Source: an uncultured Lachnospiraceae bacterium (lineage in GTDB: Bacteria; Bacillota; Clostridia; Lachnospirales; Lachnospiraceae). Taken from it: 64,000 nucleotides of DNA. Under the pieces are notes generated by a model. It saw only the letters and a program-made list of their open reading frames with translations, was not told the DNA's origin and did no database searches. Below are positions 42,768 to 49,567 of the stretch, piece by piece; within the stretch, counting starts at the first letter, position 1; every line of letters starts with the position of its first letter. The position numbers were made by a program, and so were the translations under genes. The DNA is taken from contig CAMOZY010000003.1 in assembly GCA_946631295.1 (NCBI GenBank), forward strand, positions 1 to 64,000. The letters run 5' to 3'.

Positions 42768-42974
42768 TTACTGGTTTATTTGCAAAAAAATACGGGGCCT
42801 ATTTCTAAGCTCCCGGACTGATGGCTTTCGGATTTGAGGCTGACATCGACCACGATCAGGACGCGCGACTTTAATGTCAGACGCCTGTGCCATAATAACA
42901 GTCCGGCTGATATGAGTTCGACAACATCTGTATGTACACATGTATCCATGTCTTTTTATCTCTATAGCTCTCAT
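42768..42974 (-). CDS. Leader ORF 1 with cysteine codons at positions 13, 17 and 18
   Basis: A 68-codon frame with a strong ribosome binding site (GGAGG, eight bases before ATG). It begins MRAIEIKRHGYMCTYRCCRT; Cys13 and the pair Cys17-Cys18 are UGU codons, and one more Cys is at 44. Residues after 20 look unlike a folded protein (very rich in R, P and Q). The stop lies 23 bases before the lyase gene. The twin leader at 45131-45214 has Met12, Cys13, Cys17 and Cys18 at the same positions, although the rest differs, which argues that these codons are what is selected. Likely a regulatory leader peptide; the length beyond the terminator hairpin is unusual. Confidence 0.65.
   Translation of the reverse strand: MRAIEIKRHGYMCTYRCCRTHISRTVIMAQASDIKVARPDRGRCQPQIRKPSVRELRNRPRIFLQINQ
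42784..42815 (-). terminator. Attenuator hairpin in leader 1
   Basis: On the minus strand CGGG(A)GCU pairs with GGCCCCG (seven pairs, one bulged A, one G-U), with an eight-base loop, and is followed by UAUUUUUUU. This looks like an intrinsic terminator placed 39 bases before the lyase gene. The 5' arm overlaps CAGUCCGG, which can pair instead with an upstream segment (see 42813-42906). Confidence 0.6.
42813..42906 (-). promoter_or_regulatory. Candidate antiterminator pairing in leader 1
   Basis: CCGGACUG (42899-42906) is perfectly complementary to CAGUCCGG (42813-42820). The first arm starts 14 bases after the Cys17-Cys18 codons (42921-42926), just outside the footprint of a ribosome stalled there. 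Pairing would take away CCGG of the terminator's 5' arm. A further CTGACAT/ATGTCAG pairing lies between the two arms. The model is inferred from complementarity only. Confidence 0.5.
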
Positions 42975-43046
42975 TGTTCGCACCTCCTTTTCCTGGGATT
43001 TTGTTCGATTACTTTCTGAACCGATTTGTTTTCTTAAGATGTCTTT

Positions 43047-43075
43047 ATACTATCATTGAAAAACTGTTTTGAAAA
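43047..43075 (-). promoter_or_regulatory. Promoter of the lyase/cysK/metNIQ operon
   Basis: TTTTCA (43070-43075) and TAGTAT (43047-43052) on the minus strand, 17 bases apart, with TGA directly before the -10 box (extended -10). The identical boxes, spacing and extended element precede metY at 45277-45305. A weak -35 box fits an activated promoter. Confidence 0.65.
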
Positions 43076-43097
43076 TTTCTTAGAATTGATCACCGGT

Positions 43098-43114
43098 GAT
43101 AAGTATTATTTATC
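43098..43114. promoter_or_regulatory. LysR-type operator candidate upstream of the lyase operon
   Basis: GATAA-N7-TTATC, a dyad centred near -65 relative to the predicted transcription start and 22 bases before the -35 box. T-N11-A dyads at about -65 are typical of LysR-type recognition sites. The same dyad at the same distance precedes metY (45328-45344). Confidence 0.6.
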
Positions 43115-43118
43115 GCGG

Positions 43119-43748
43119 TTATGCAACGCTTATTTCAGCTAATTTATTGAATATAGCCTCTGATAATGCCTTATGTCCCTCAGCATTAAGATGCTCATTA
43201 TCGGTTTCATCAGGTGCTGCCACATCGGATGCTGCAAGAAATCTTACTCCTCTTTTCGAAGCGATCTTAGAATAAACTTCCCTGAGTTCATGACTTACTT
43301 CGATGGAATCCTTATCAAACTCAGGATCCTTATCAGGTCTCCATACATCATCACCAAGATGGATAGGTGATACGAGTATGATCTTCTCAGCAGGAACTGT
43401 TTTTTCTATCTCATCCAGACACAACTCGATACCTTTTCCTATCGTATGTGCGGATGCACCGTAGACACTCTTGCAGTCATTTGTTCCGAGCATGATGATC
43501 ACTGCATCGAGCGGAGCATGACTTTCAAGTACTACCGGAAGCAGTGATAATCCCTTTCTCCCTACACGAAGCTCGTCTTCAAATACCGTTGTTCTTCCGC
43601 ACAAGCCTTCCTCTATGACGCGCGTGTCATTTAATCTGCTCTGGAGGAGTCCAGTCCATCTTATGTCCTCCGGATATCTGACACGGGAGCCGGTTCCCGG
43701 AACCAGCCCCCACGTATTTGAATCACCAAAAGCAAGTACAGACTTCAT
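43119..43748 (-). CDS. SGNH/GDSL-family hydrolase
   Basis: A 209-residue esterase-like protein without signal peptide. Block I is FGDSNTWG (Ser9), the block III element is GTNDCKS and the catalytic Asp/His pair is in DETDNEHLNAEGHKAL. The overall fit is to arylesterase/lysophospholipase-like SGNH proteins that cleave acetyl or acyl esters. It follows metY by 12 bases, so a link with O-acetylhomoserine or another acetyl ester is thinkable but unproven. The control region of the next operon starts directly after its stop. Confidence 0.88.
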   Translation of the reverse strand: MKSVLAFGDSNTWGLVPGTGSRVRYPEDIRWTGLLQSRLNDTRVIEEGLCGRTTVFEDELRVGRKGLSLLPVVLESHAPLDAVIIMLGTNDCKSVYGASAHTIGKGIELCLDEIEKTVPAEKIILVSPIHLGDDVWRPDKDPEFDKDSIEVSHELREVYSKIASKRGVRFLAASDVAAPDETDNEHLNAEGHKALSEAIFNKLAEISVA

Positions 43749-43760
43749 ACGTAAAACCTC

Positions 43761-45044
43761 TTATTTTGCTGCTGCAAATCCGTTCTCGAGGTCCTCGATG
43801 ATATCATCGATGTGCTCGGTACCGATTGAAAGACGAATGGTGTTCTTCTTGATACCGGTTGCAAGCAGATCCTCTTCAGACAGCTGTGAATGGGTTGTTG
43901 ATGCAGGATGGATAACAAGGCTCTTAACATCCGCAACATTTGCAAGAAGTGAGAAGATCTTAAGATTATCGATGAATTTCCAGGCTTCTTCTTCTCCGCC
44001 CTTGATATCGAAGGTAAAGATTGAACCGCCACCGTTAGGGAAATACTTCTTGTAAAGCTCGTGATCGGGATGATCTGGAAGTGAAGGATGGTGAACCTTC
44101 TCAACCTGAGGATGATTTGTAAGGAACTCAATAACCTTCCTGGTATTCTCAACATGTCTGTCAAGTCTGAGTGAAAGTGTCTCAACTCCCTGAAGAAGAA
44201 GGAATGCGTTGAAGGGTGAGATTGCAGCACCGGTATCTCTGAGAAGAATGGTTCTGATGTAGGTAACAAATGCTGCAGGTCCGAGTGCATCATAGAATGA
44301 AAGTCCATGATAGCTGGGATTGGGCTCAGTGATCTGAGGATAGAAGCCCTTAGCCTTCCAGTCGAACTTGCCGGACTCAACGATTATTCCGCCGAGAGTT
44401 GTTCCATGTCCGCCGATGAACTTGGTTGCGGAATGTACAACGATATCTGCACCATGCTCGATAGGTCTGATGAGGTAAGGAGTTCCGAACGTGTTGTCAA
44501 CAACTACGGGAAGACCGTGCTTGTGAGCTATCTCAGAGATTGCATCGATATCGGGAATATCACTTCCGGGATTTCCGAGAGTCTCAAGGTAGATGGCTCT
44601 GGTGTTAGGCTGGATGGCATCTTCAACTTCCTTAAGGTTATGAGCATCAACGAATGTGGTGTCGATGCCGTAAAGAGGAAGTGTGTTGTTAAGAAGATTG
44701 AAGCTTCCGCCGTAGATGGTCTTCTGTGCTACAATATGCTCTCCCTTGGTTGCAAGAGCCTGAATGGTATAATCGATAGCTGCTGCTCCGGATGCTACTG
44801 CAAGTGCTGCGCTTCCGCCTTCAAGTGCTGCAAGTCTCTGCTCGAGAACGCCCTGTGTGGTATTGGTAATTCTTCCGTATACATTGCCGCCTGCTCTGAG
44901 AGCGAATCTGTCAGCTGCGTCCTTGCTGTCATGGAATACATAAGAAGTTGTCTGGTAAATGGGAACTGCTCTGGAATCTGTTGCGGGATCTGCCTGTTCC
45001 TGTCCGACATGAAGCTGTAATGTTTCGAATCTGTAGTTTGCCAT
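43761..45044 (-). CDS. metY: O-acetylhomoserine sulfhydrylase (MetY/CysD)
   Basis: A 427-residue PLP enzyme that makes homocysteine from O-acetylhomoserine and sulfide. It has PIYQTTSYVF, YGRITNTTQGVLEQRLAALEGG, the PLP Lys in VVHSATKFIGGHGTTLGG and the long insert YHGLSFYDALGPAAFVTYIRT that separates MetY from MetB. The C-terminus has SLVIHPASTTHSQLSEE. Length and insert are normal for the family. The start has AAAAGGAG nine bases upstream. A 27-codon leader with cysteine codons precedes it. Confidence 0.95.
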   Translation of the reverse strand: MANYRFETLQLHVGQEQADPATDSRAVPIYQTTSYVFHDSKDAADRFALRAGGNVYGRITNTTQGVLEQRLAALEGGSAALAVASGAAAIDYTIQALATKGEHIVAQKTIYGGSFNLLNNTLPLYGIDTTFVDAHNLKEVEDAIQPNTRAIYLETLGNPGSDIPDIDAISEIAHKHGLPVVVDNTFGTPYLIRPIEHGADIVVHSATKFIGGHGTTLGGIIVESGKFDWKAKGFYPQITEPNPSYHGLSFYDALGPAAFVTYIRTILLRDTGAAISPFNAFLLLQGVETLSLRLDRHVENTRKVIEFLTNHPQVEKVHHPSLPDHPDHELYKKYFPNGGGSIFTFDIKGGEEEAWKFIDNLKIFSLLANVADVKSLVIHPASTTHSQLSEEDLLATGIKKNTIRLSIGTEHIDDIIEDLENGFAAAK

Positions 45045-45065
45045 AATATTTATCTCCTTTTAAGG

Positions 45066-45094
45066 TAATGTGTAATGTTAGTAGTTAATGTGTA
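45066..45094. repeat. Direct repeat TAATGTGTA, 20 bp apart, between leader 2 and metY
   Basis: TAATGTGTA occurs at 45066-45074 and again at 45086-45094. The 20-base period is two helical turns. It lies in the untranslated part between the leader stop and the metY ribosome binding site. No function can be assigned. Confidence 0.4.
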
Positions 45095-45130
45095 TCGATC
45101 ATTTTTTCATATTTGTTTATCAGGTTCGTA

Positions 45131-45214
45131 TTATCTCTTGTCCTCGGAGGGACACATCTGACAACACATTCGATGGCACATCTCTCTGTTCTGAACCGTT
45201 ATTCTTTTAATCAT
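45131..45214 (-). CDS. Leader ORF 2: 27-residue cysteine- and methionine-rich peptide
   Basis: A 27-codon frame with AAGGAGGTG before its ATG. The sequence runs MIKRITVQNREMCHRMCCQM, then CPSEDKR and a stop: four Cys codons (13, 17, 18, 21) and four Met codons in 27. Cys13, 17 and 18 coincide with those of leader 1. The stop is 86 bases before the metY start. A small hairpin TGTCC-CTCCGA-GGACA covers the last Cys codon and those after it; I see no U-tract terminator, so the control step (translation, RNA stability or Rho) is open. Confidence 0.7.
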   Translation of the reverse strand: MIKRITVQNREMCHRMCCQMCPSEDKR

Positions 45215-45276
45215 CTGTATGCACCTCCTTGCTGATTTCTTCTTTTGATCAACTGTGTGATCTCTTTGATGTGTTC

Positions 45277-45305
45277 ATACTATCATCGTAAACAGATCTT
45301 GAAAA
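45277..45305 (-). promoter_or_regulatory. Promoter of the metY operon
   Basis: TTTTCA (45300-45305) and TAGTAT (45277-45282), 17 bases apart, with the TGA extended -10 element, identical in boxes and spacing to the promoter at 43047-43075. About 20 bases around the -10 box (ATGATAGTAT.AA.ACATC) are also shared. Confidence 0.65.
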
Positions 45306-45327
45306 TTACGAGGAATTTATCGTGGGT

Positions 45328-45344
45328 GATAAGCATTACTTATC
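45328..45344. promoter_or_regulatory. LysR-type operator candidate upstream of metY
   Basis: GATAA-N7-TTATC, 22 bases before the -35 box, the same dyad and distance as at 43098-43114. The flanking CTTATCACC on the minus strand is also shared. Confidence 0.6.
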
Positions 45345-45350
45345 ACAGAG

Positions 45351-45388
45351 AAAATAAAAAATGCTCTCCGCCCGCAGGCGAAGAGCAC
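45351..45388 (-). terminator. Terminator after the GH43 gene
   Basis: GTGCTCTTCGCC and GGGCGGAGAGCAT form a long stem with a three-base loop and one mismatch; UUUUUUAUUUU follows on the minus strand. It lies about 70 bases after the GH43 stop codon and directly before the metY operator. Confidence 0.8.
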
Positions 45389-45459
45389 TCTTTATAGTTT
45401 ATAGATCATTACTCCATCTTAAAACAGATCATAATACGGAACTGTCTCTGTATAGATTT

Positions 45460-46881
45460 TTATTTCAGGAACACGAACTCTTCCAGTTCACAGATGACTC
45501 TGTCCTTGAAAAAGCTTCCTGTCCATGTGCTTGTATCGGATGCACCTTCCGCAACAAAGTACAGTGCATGTCTTCCGGTCACATTCCTTACTCTTCCACG
45601 ATAGATTCCGTCTCCAAGATCAATCTCGATAGTTCCGATCTCGGTACCATTTACAGGCTTGCTGAGGGATGAATATCCTATTGCATCACCGCTCTCAATC
45701 CATGCGGATCTTACACTGTTATCGCTGTCGTCGGAGATTTCAGTCCCGTCTATCATGACATGAAGTTTGCCTCTGAAACCTCTGCCGATAGTCTTCACTG
45801 CGAGCTCCATAGTCTTAGTAGAGTCATCTTCTCCGAAATCAAAATACTTGAATCCGACAACACAGCCGTCCTTGATATCAGTAACTACGCGTCTGAATAC
45901 ATCCTTCTCGGTAATGAAGCAGCCACCCATCAGAACACATGCAATCTCTGCCTTTACCGGCTCGTATGGATTGAGGGATTCTTCAAATCCAAGAGATGTC
46001 ATCTCAACGGGAGGAATTGTTCCATCGGGAAGTATAGTCACCTTTTCAACGCATGCTCTTCTTGAGAAAACTGACGCGTTTGTCATTCTGTGATAGAAGA
46101 TATACCACTGATCACCAATCTTGCAGAGTGAACCATGGTTATTTCCACCGGGAAAATCTATACCGTTATCGATGATATAGCCTCTGTAAACAAAAGGACC
46201 TGTAGGCTTATTTGATGTTGCATACGCAAGTCTGGATCCTTTTCTCGGAGAGTAGATCAGATAATATGTATCACCTATCTTTCTTGGAGAACTTGCTTCA
46301 TAGAATCTCTGAGGCTCGGGAACTTCGAGTCTGTCGTCCATGATCTGCTTAATAAGACTTCCGGGAACGACCTTGTACATTGACTCTCCATCGAGTTCGT
46401 TCATATTGGAATGCTCGAATCCGTAGTAGATATATACTTTTCCGTCATCATCAACCAGAACGCCGGGATCATTATAGATTCCCTCATCACCTGCATCCTC
46501 GGGAGCGTATTCATATGTTGAGATGAACTTAAAAGGTCCCTCAGGCTTGTCACTTACACTGACACATCCCTTTGATCCGCAGATGTATGTATAGAGATAG
46601 TACTTTCCGTCCTTCTCAACAACATCGGGAGCATAAAGCTCATGATCGGTATGAGGAACGCTGGATTCATGATCGGTATCAGGTCTTGTCTGGAAGATAT
46701 GACCATGGCATGTCCAGTGATCAAGATCGTCTATGGGAGCACTCCATGCCTTAAGCTTATAATCGCAGAACTTGTCATATCCGAATCTGTCATGTGAACC
46801 GTAAAGATACACTCTGTCACCGAACTGTCTGGGTTCTCCGTCGGGAATGCATTCCCATAATGGAAGAATAGGATTTGCCAT
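45460..46881 (-). CDS. Glycoside hydrolase family 43 (arabinosidase/xylosidase-like), cytoplasmic
   Basis: A 473-residue enzyme without signal peptide. The five-blade propeller covers about residues 1-300: NPILPLWECIPDGEPRQFGDRVYLYGSHD, APDVVEKDGKYYLYTY, YNDPGVLVDDDGKVYIYYG, ASSPRKIGDTYYLIYS and FPGGNNHGSLCKIGDQWYIFYHRM. Motifs fit GH43 enzymes acting on arabinose- or xylose-containing oligosaccharides. The last about 160 residues form a beta-sandwich of CBM6-like type. Being intracellular, it should cut imported oligosaccharides; the membrane protein coded upstream may import them, which is an inference. Confidence 0.9.
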   Translation of the reverse strand: MANPILPLWECIPDGEPRQFGDRVYLYGSHDRFGYDKFCDYKLKAWSAPIDDLDHWTCHGHIFQTRPDTDHESSVPHTDHELYAPDVVEKDGKYYLYTYICGSKGCVSVSDKPEGPFKFISTYEYAPEDAGDEGIYNDPGVLVDDDGKVYIYYGFEHSNMNELDGESMYKVVPGSLIKQIMDDRLEVPEPQRFYEASSPRKIGDTYYLIYSPRKGSRLAYATSNKPTGPFVYRGYIIDNGIDFPGGNNHGSLCKIGDQWYIFYHRMTNASVFSRRACVEKVTILPDGTIPPVEMTSLGFEESLNPYEPVKAEIACVLMGGCFITEKDVFRRVVTDIKDGCVVGFKYFDFGEDDSTKTMELAVKTIGRGFRGKLHVMIDGTEISDDSDNSVRSAWIESGDAIGYSSLSKPVNGTEIGTIEIDLGDGIYRGRVRNVTGRHALYFVAEGASDTSTWTGSFFKDRVICELEEFVFLK

Positions 46882-46896
46882 ATATTACCCCCTGTT

Positions 46897-46983
46897 TTAA
46901 TCGTTTATTTTTTCTCCGCTCAGCCTGATATAGGCTGCAAGCGCCTTTGCCACAAAATACAATATGCCGATTTCCTTCATCAT
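46897..46983 (-). CDS. 28-residue coupled small ORF between the EIIC-like and GH43 genes
   Basis: The frame starts ATG at 46983, overlapping the stop of the membrane protein gene (ATGA), and reads MMKEIGILYFVAKALAAY followed by IRLSGEKIND. It forms a plausible amphipathic or short membrane helix with a charged tail. The overlap makes coupled translation likely, and its stop lies just before the GH43 ribosome binding site. Composition is protein-like but the length precludes certainty. Confidence 0.4.
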   Translation of the reverse strand: MMKEIGILYFVAKALAAYIRLSGEKIND

Positions 46984-48071
46984 GCCTTCAGCTTCATGTC
47001 TCCGTCCTTGACCCATCCGAGCTTCTTAACACCTGCATGGAAAAGAAGTGACAGCAGTGCAGGAAGCACAAACGAGATCATTATCAGTCCGGTCCAGTCA
47101 AATGCAGTGATAGCTGCCTTTGTTCCGGCATTTATGTCATTTACCCATCCGCTGTACACACCGATCTGTCCGACAAGTCCGCATGTACCCATTCCGGAGG
47201 AAATTGCAGCTCCGTTCATCTCCATTTTAAACAGACAGGTTGCGATAGGTCCGGTAACAGCAGATGCAAGGATCGGTGCTATCCATATTCTTGGATTCTT
47301 TACAATATTGCCCATCTGGAGCATTGATGTTCCGATTCCCTGAGAGACAAGTCCTCCCCATTTATTCTCTTTAAAGGAGATGACTGCAAATCCTATCATC
47401 TGTGCACAGCATCCTGCAACGGCAGCTCCCCCCGCAAGACCGGTAAGCTGAAGTGCAGCGCATATTGCAGCTGAAGAGATCGGAAGCGTAAGGGCGATAC
47501 CCACTATCACAGATACCAGTATTCCCATAAGGAACGGCTGAAGTTCGGTTGCCCACATGATCAGTCTGCCAACCGCCTGTGCAGCATCACCTATCGGTTT
47601 AGCTATAAGTGCTGACAGAAGCATTCCGATTCCTATGGTGACAAGGGGAGTGACCAGAATATCCACCTTAGTCTCTTTTGACACGGCCTTTCCGAATTCA
47701 GATGCTATTACAGCTATGATCAGAACCGCAAGAGGTCCTCCTGCTCCGCCGAGTGCATTCGATGCAAATCCGACGGTTATCATGGAAAAGAGTACAAGAG
47801 GCGGACATTTAAGTGCATATGCTATGGCTGCAGCCATTGCAGGGCCACTCATAGCCTTTGCAAGACCTCCGACCGTATAATCAGTACCGGCGACTGTTGC
47901 TACGGTATTTGTCAGAAAGGGGATATGAAACGATGAACCTACAGTATCAATGATCGTACCTATAAGAAGGGAACAGAAAAGTCCCTGCGCCATGGCTCCC
48001 ATTGCATCTATGCCATATCTCTTGAGCGAGATCTCAATATCTTTTTTCTTAAGAAACTCTTTGAACTTCAT
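46980..48071 (-). CDS. PTS EIIC-like membrane transporter (PF13303 type)
   Basis: A 363-residue protein with about nine helices. IDAMGAMAQGLFCSLLIGTIIDTVG at the start, GPAMAAAIAYALKCPPLVLFSMITVGFASNALGGAGGPLAVLIIAVIASEFGKAVSKETKVDILVTPL (shown here only by its position, about residues 70-140) and GMGTCGLVGQIGVYSGW fit the PTS_EIIC_2 family of stand-alone EIIC-like proteins. No EIIA or EIIB gene is nearby, so it may work as a non-PTS transporter. The ATG at 48071 has GGAG seven bases upstream. It is upstream of, and probably cotranscribed with, the GH43 gene. Confidence 0.8.
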   Translation of the reverse strand: MKFKEFLKKKDIEISLKRYGIDAMGAMAQGLFCSLLIGTIIDTVGSSFHIPFLTNTVATVAGTDYTVGGLAKAMSGPAMAAAIAYALKCPPLVLFSMITVGFASNALGGAGGPLAVLIIAVIASEFGKAVSKETKVDILVTPLVTIGIGMLLSALIAKPIGDAAQAVGRLIMWATELQPFLMGILVSVIVGIALTLPISSAAICAALQLTGLAGGAAVAGCCAQMIGFAVISFKENKWGGLVSQGIGTSMLQMGNIVKNPRIWIAPILASAVTGPIATCLFKMEMNGAAISSGMGTCGLVGQIGVYSGWVNDINAGTKAAITAFDWTGLIMISFVLPALLSLLFHAGVKKLGWVKDGDMKLKA

Positions 48072-48218
48072 CTCATATCTCCTATAACTTGCCACCCGGC
48101 ATTTTATCCGGTTTCTTCTTAATTAATGGAAACCATTTCTATAGAATATAATACTTATCCACATATTAGTCAAAAGAATGCCCTGCTTATTCACAAAAAA
48201 AGATTTTTTAGCTTCACA

Positions 48219-48247
48219 AAACCATTTTACTCATTCGGACGTATTAT
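48219..48247 (+). promoter_or_regulatory. ECF-type promoter of the second sigma/anti-sigma pair
   Basis: AAACC at 48219-48223 and GTATTAT at 48241-48247, with exactly 17 bases between. Matches the promoter of the first sigma gene (1976-2004) in both boxes and spacing. The ribosome binding site GGGAG follows, with the start codon 31 bases after the -10 box. Confidence 0.6.
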
Positions 48248-48278
48248 ATATGTAAGACGTCTGCACAGGGAGTTTTTG

Positions 48279-48755
48279 ATGACAAAAGATTTCGACAAAA
48301 TATGCGAAAAGTACGGGAACAGGCTGTATGCTGCTGCCTTTAATATATGCAGGCAGCAGCAGGATGCCGAAGATGCGGTACAGGACGCACTGCTTGCCTA
48401 TTACAGGACCGATAAGGAATTCGAATCCGAGGAGCACATAAAGGCCTGGCTGCTGAGAGTTACCGTAAATGCCGCCAAAAGTACAAAAAGGTTATTCTGG
48501 AACAAAAACCGTACATCCTATGAAGAATATATGGACAGTCTCGTATTCGAGGAACCGTCTGACAGAACACTGATGGATGAAGTTTTGGCCCTCCCGGAAA
48601 AATACCGAATAGTCATACATCTCTTCTACTTTGAAGAATATAAGACCAGAGAGATTGCCGAAATCCTTAAATTATCGGAAAACACCGTCAAAACAAGATT
48701 ATCAAACGGCCGTAAGATCCTGAAAACAAAGCTGGAGGGATGGGAAGATGAATAA
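48279..48755 (+). CDS. ECF RNA polymerase sigma factor, second copy
   Basis: A 158-residue ECF sigma factor. Region 2 shows AFNICRQQQDAEDAVQDALLAYYRTDKEFESEEHIKAWLLRVTVNAAKS (about 20-68), region 4 PEKYRIVIHLFYFEEYKTREIAEILKLSENTVKTRLSNGRKIL (about 108-150). It resembles the sigma factor at 1469-1942, notably in HIKAWL, LPEKYRI and HLFY.EEY. I took the ATG at 48279 with GGGAG before it. It overlaps the partner gene by 8 bp. Confidence 0.9.
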   Translation: MTKDFDKICEKYGNRLYAAAFNICRQQQDAEDAVQDALLAYYRTDKEFESEEHIKAWLLRVTVNAAKSTKRLFWNKNRTSYEEYMDSLVFEEPSDRTLMDEVLALPEKYRIVIHLFYFEEYKTREIAEILKLSENTVKTRLSNGRKILKTKLEGWEDE

Positions 48756-49476
48756 CAACAAAGACAGATACCAGAAAAGCTTTAATACATTACATCTCTC
48801 CGAGGAATTCCGGGAAAAGATAAATGAACACCCGGAGGATAACGGAAAGGGTAAGATCATGAATTTCAGAGCAATGCATGGAATAAGCCGTATTGCAGCG
48901 GCAGCCGTAACAGTATGTACTATAGCACTCGGAAGTGCAGGTGTTTGCTATGCCAACGACATAGGTGGTGTACGTACAACGCTTCAGATGTGGCTAAACG
49001 GAAGCAGCCAGGAAGTGGAAGTTGTTCAGACAGGTGAAGGAAGCTATGCCATTTATGATGAAAACGGCGAAGAGACAATGGGATTCGGCGGAATAAGCTA
49101 TGATGAATTCGGCAATGAGGTCCCTATGAGCGCAGAAGAACTTGTAGGATATATGAACAACGACTGCCACTTAGAGATCACCGATGACGGAAGATATATC
49201 TTCTCCTACAAGAATCTTACAGAAGATGTTACAGATCAGGTGGATAAGAAAGGAAATCTCTATCTCCATGTTGACGATCCTTCTAATCCTTACACCTATT
49301 TTGAGATCACTGATATCGAAAATCATGGATATTCAGTGGAATCCGGACGTAAGGCTTCATTCGGAAAGACATATTATGAAATTGACTCATCATCGCTCGT
49401 AATCACTGATGTAAATGAGCGTAATGATGACGAAAATACCACTTACTCATCATTCGTTATGTCAGATGGAGAATAA
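48748..49476 (+). CDS. Membrane-anchored anti-sigma partner, DUF4179-like
   Basis: A 242-residue protein: about 45 cytoplasmic residues, one helix at about 49-69 (ISRIAAAAVTVCTIALGSAGVCYA) and an acidic extracytoplasmic domain ending NTTYSSFVMSDGE. The layout matches the partner of the first sigma factor, though the outer domain is shorter. The outer part has repeated YDENGEE/YDEFGNE turns. Coupled to the sigma gene and followed by a bidirectional terminator. Confidence 0.65.
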   Translation: MNNNKDRYQKSFNTLHLSEEFREKINEHPEDNGKGKIMNFRAMHGISRIAAAAVTVCTIALGSAGVCYANDIGGVRTTLQMWLNGSSQEVEVVQTGEGSYAIYDENGEETMGFGGISYDEFGNEVPMSAEELVGYMNNDCHLEITDDGRYIFSYKNLTEDVTDQVDKKGNLYLHVDDPSNPYTYFEITDIENHGYSVESGRKASFGKTYYEIDSSSLVITDVNERNDDENTTYSSFVMSDGE

Positions 49477-49524
49477 ATACACTCTGACCATAACGAAATA
49501 CATAAAACCATAAATATTTAAAAC

Positions 49525-49560
49525 AAAACCTGCTGCCGAATTTTCACGGTAGCAGGTTTT
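49525..49560. terminator. Bidirectional terminator between the sigma pair and the lipid operon
   Basis: AAAACCTGCTGCCG and CGGTAGCAGGTTTT form a 14 bp stem (one G-U pair) with an eight-base loop. The plus strand continues ATTT and the minus strand GTTTTAAAT, so it can end transcription from both convergent units. Confidence 0.85.
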
Positions 49561-49567
49561 ATTTCAT

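Noticed and set aside
42768-42974. Leader ORF 1 as an ordinary small protein gene
   Set aside because: The part after residue 20 is rich in R, P and Q without helix or fold signals, overlaps a terminator-like hairpin, and shares only the Cys positions with the twin leader.
44307-45020. Plus-strand frame of about 237 codons opposite metY
   Set aside because: Rich in Cys and Ser with no recognisable motif and fully antisense to a well-supported PLP enzyme gene.
42745-45350. SAM riboswitch or T-box upstream of the sulfur genes
   Set aside because: I looked for the conserved T-box sequence and for S-box core elements on the minus strand of both leaders and found neither; the leader ORFs and dyads explain the space better.
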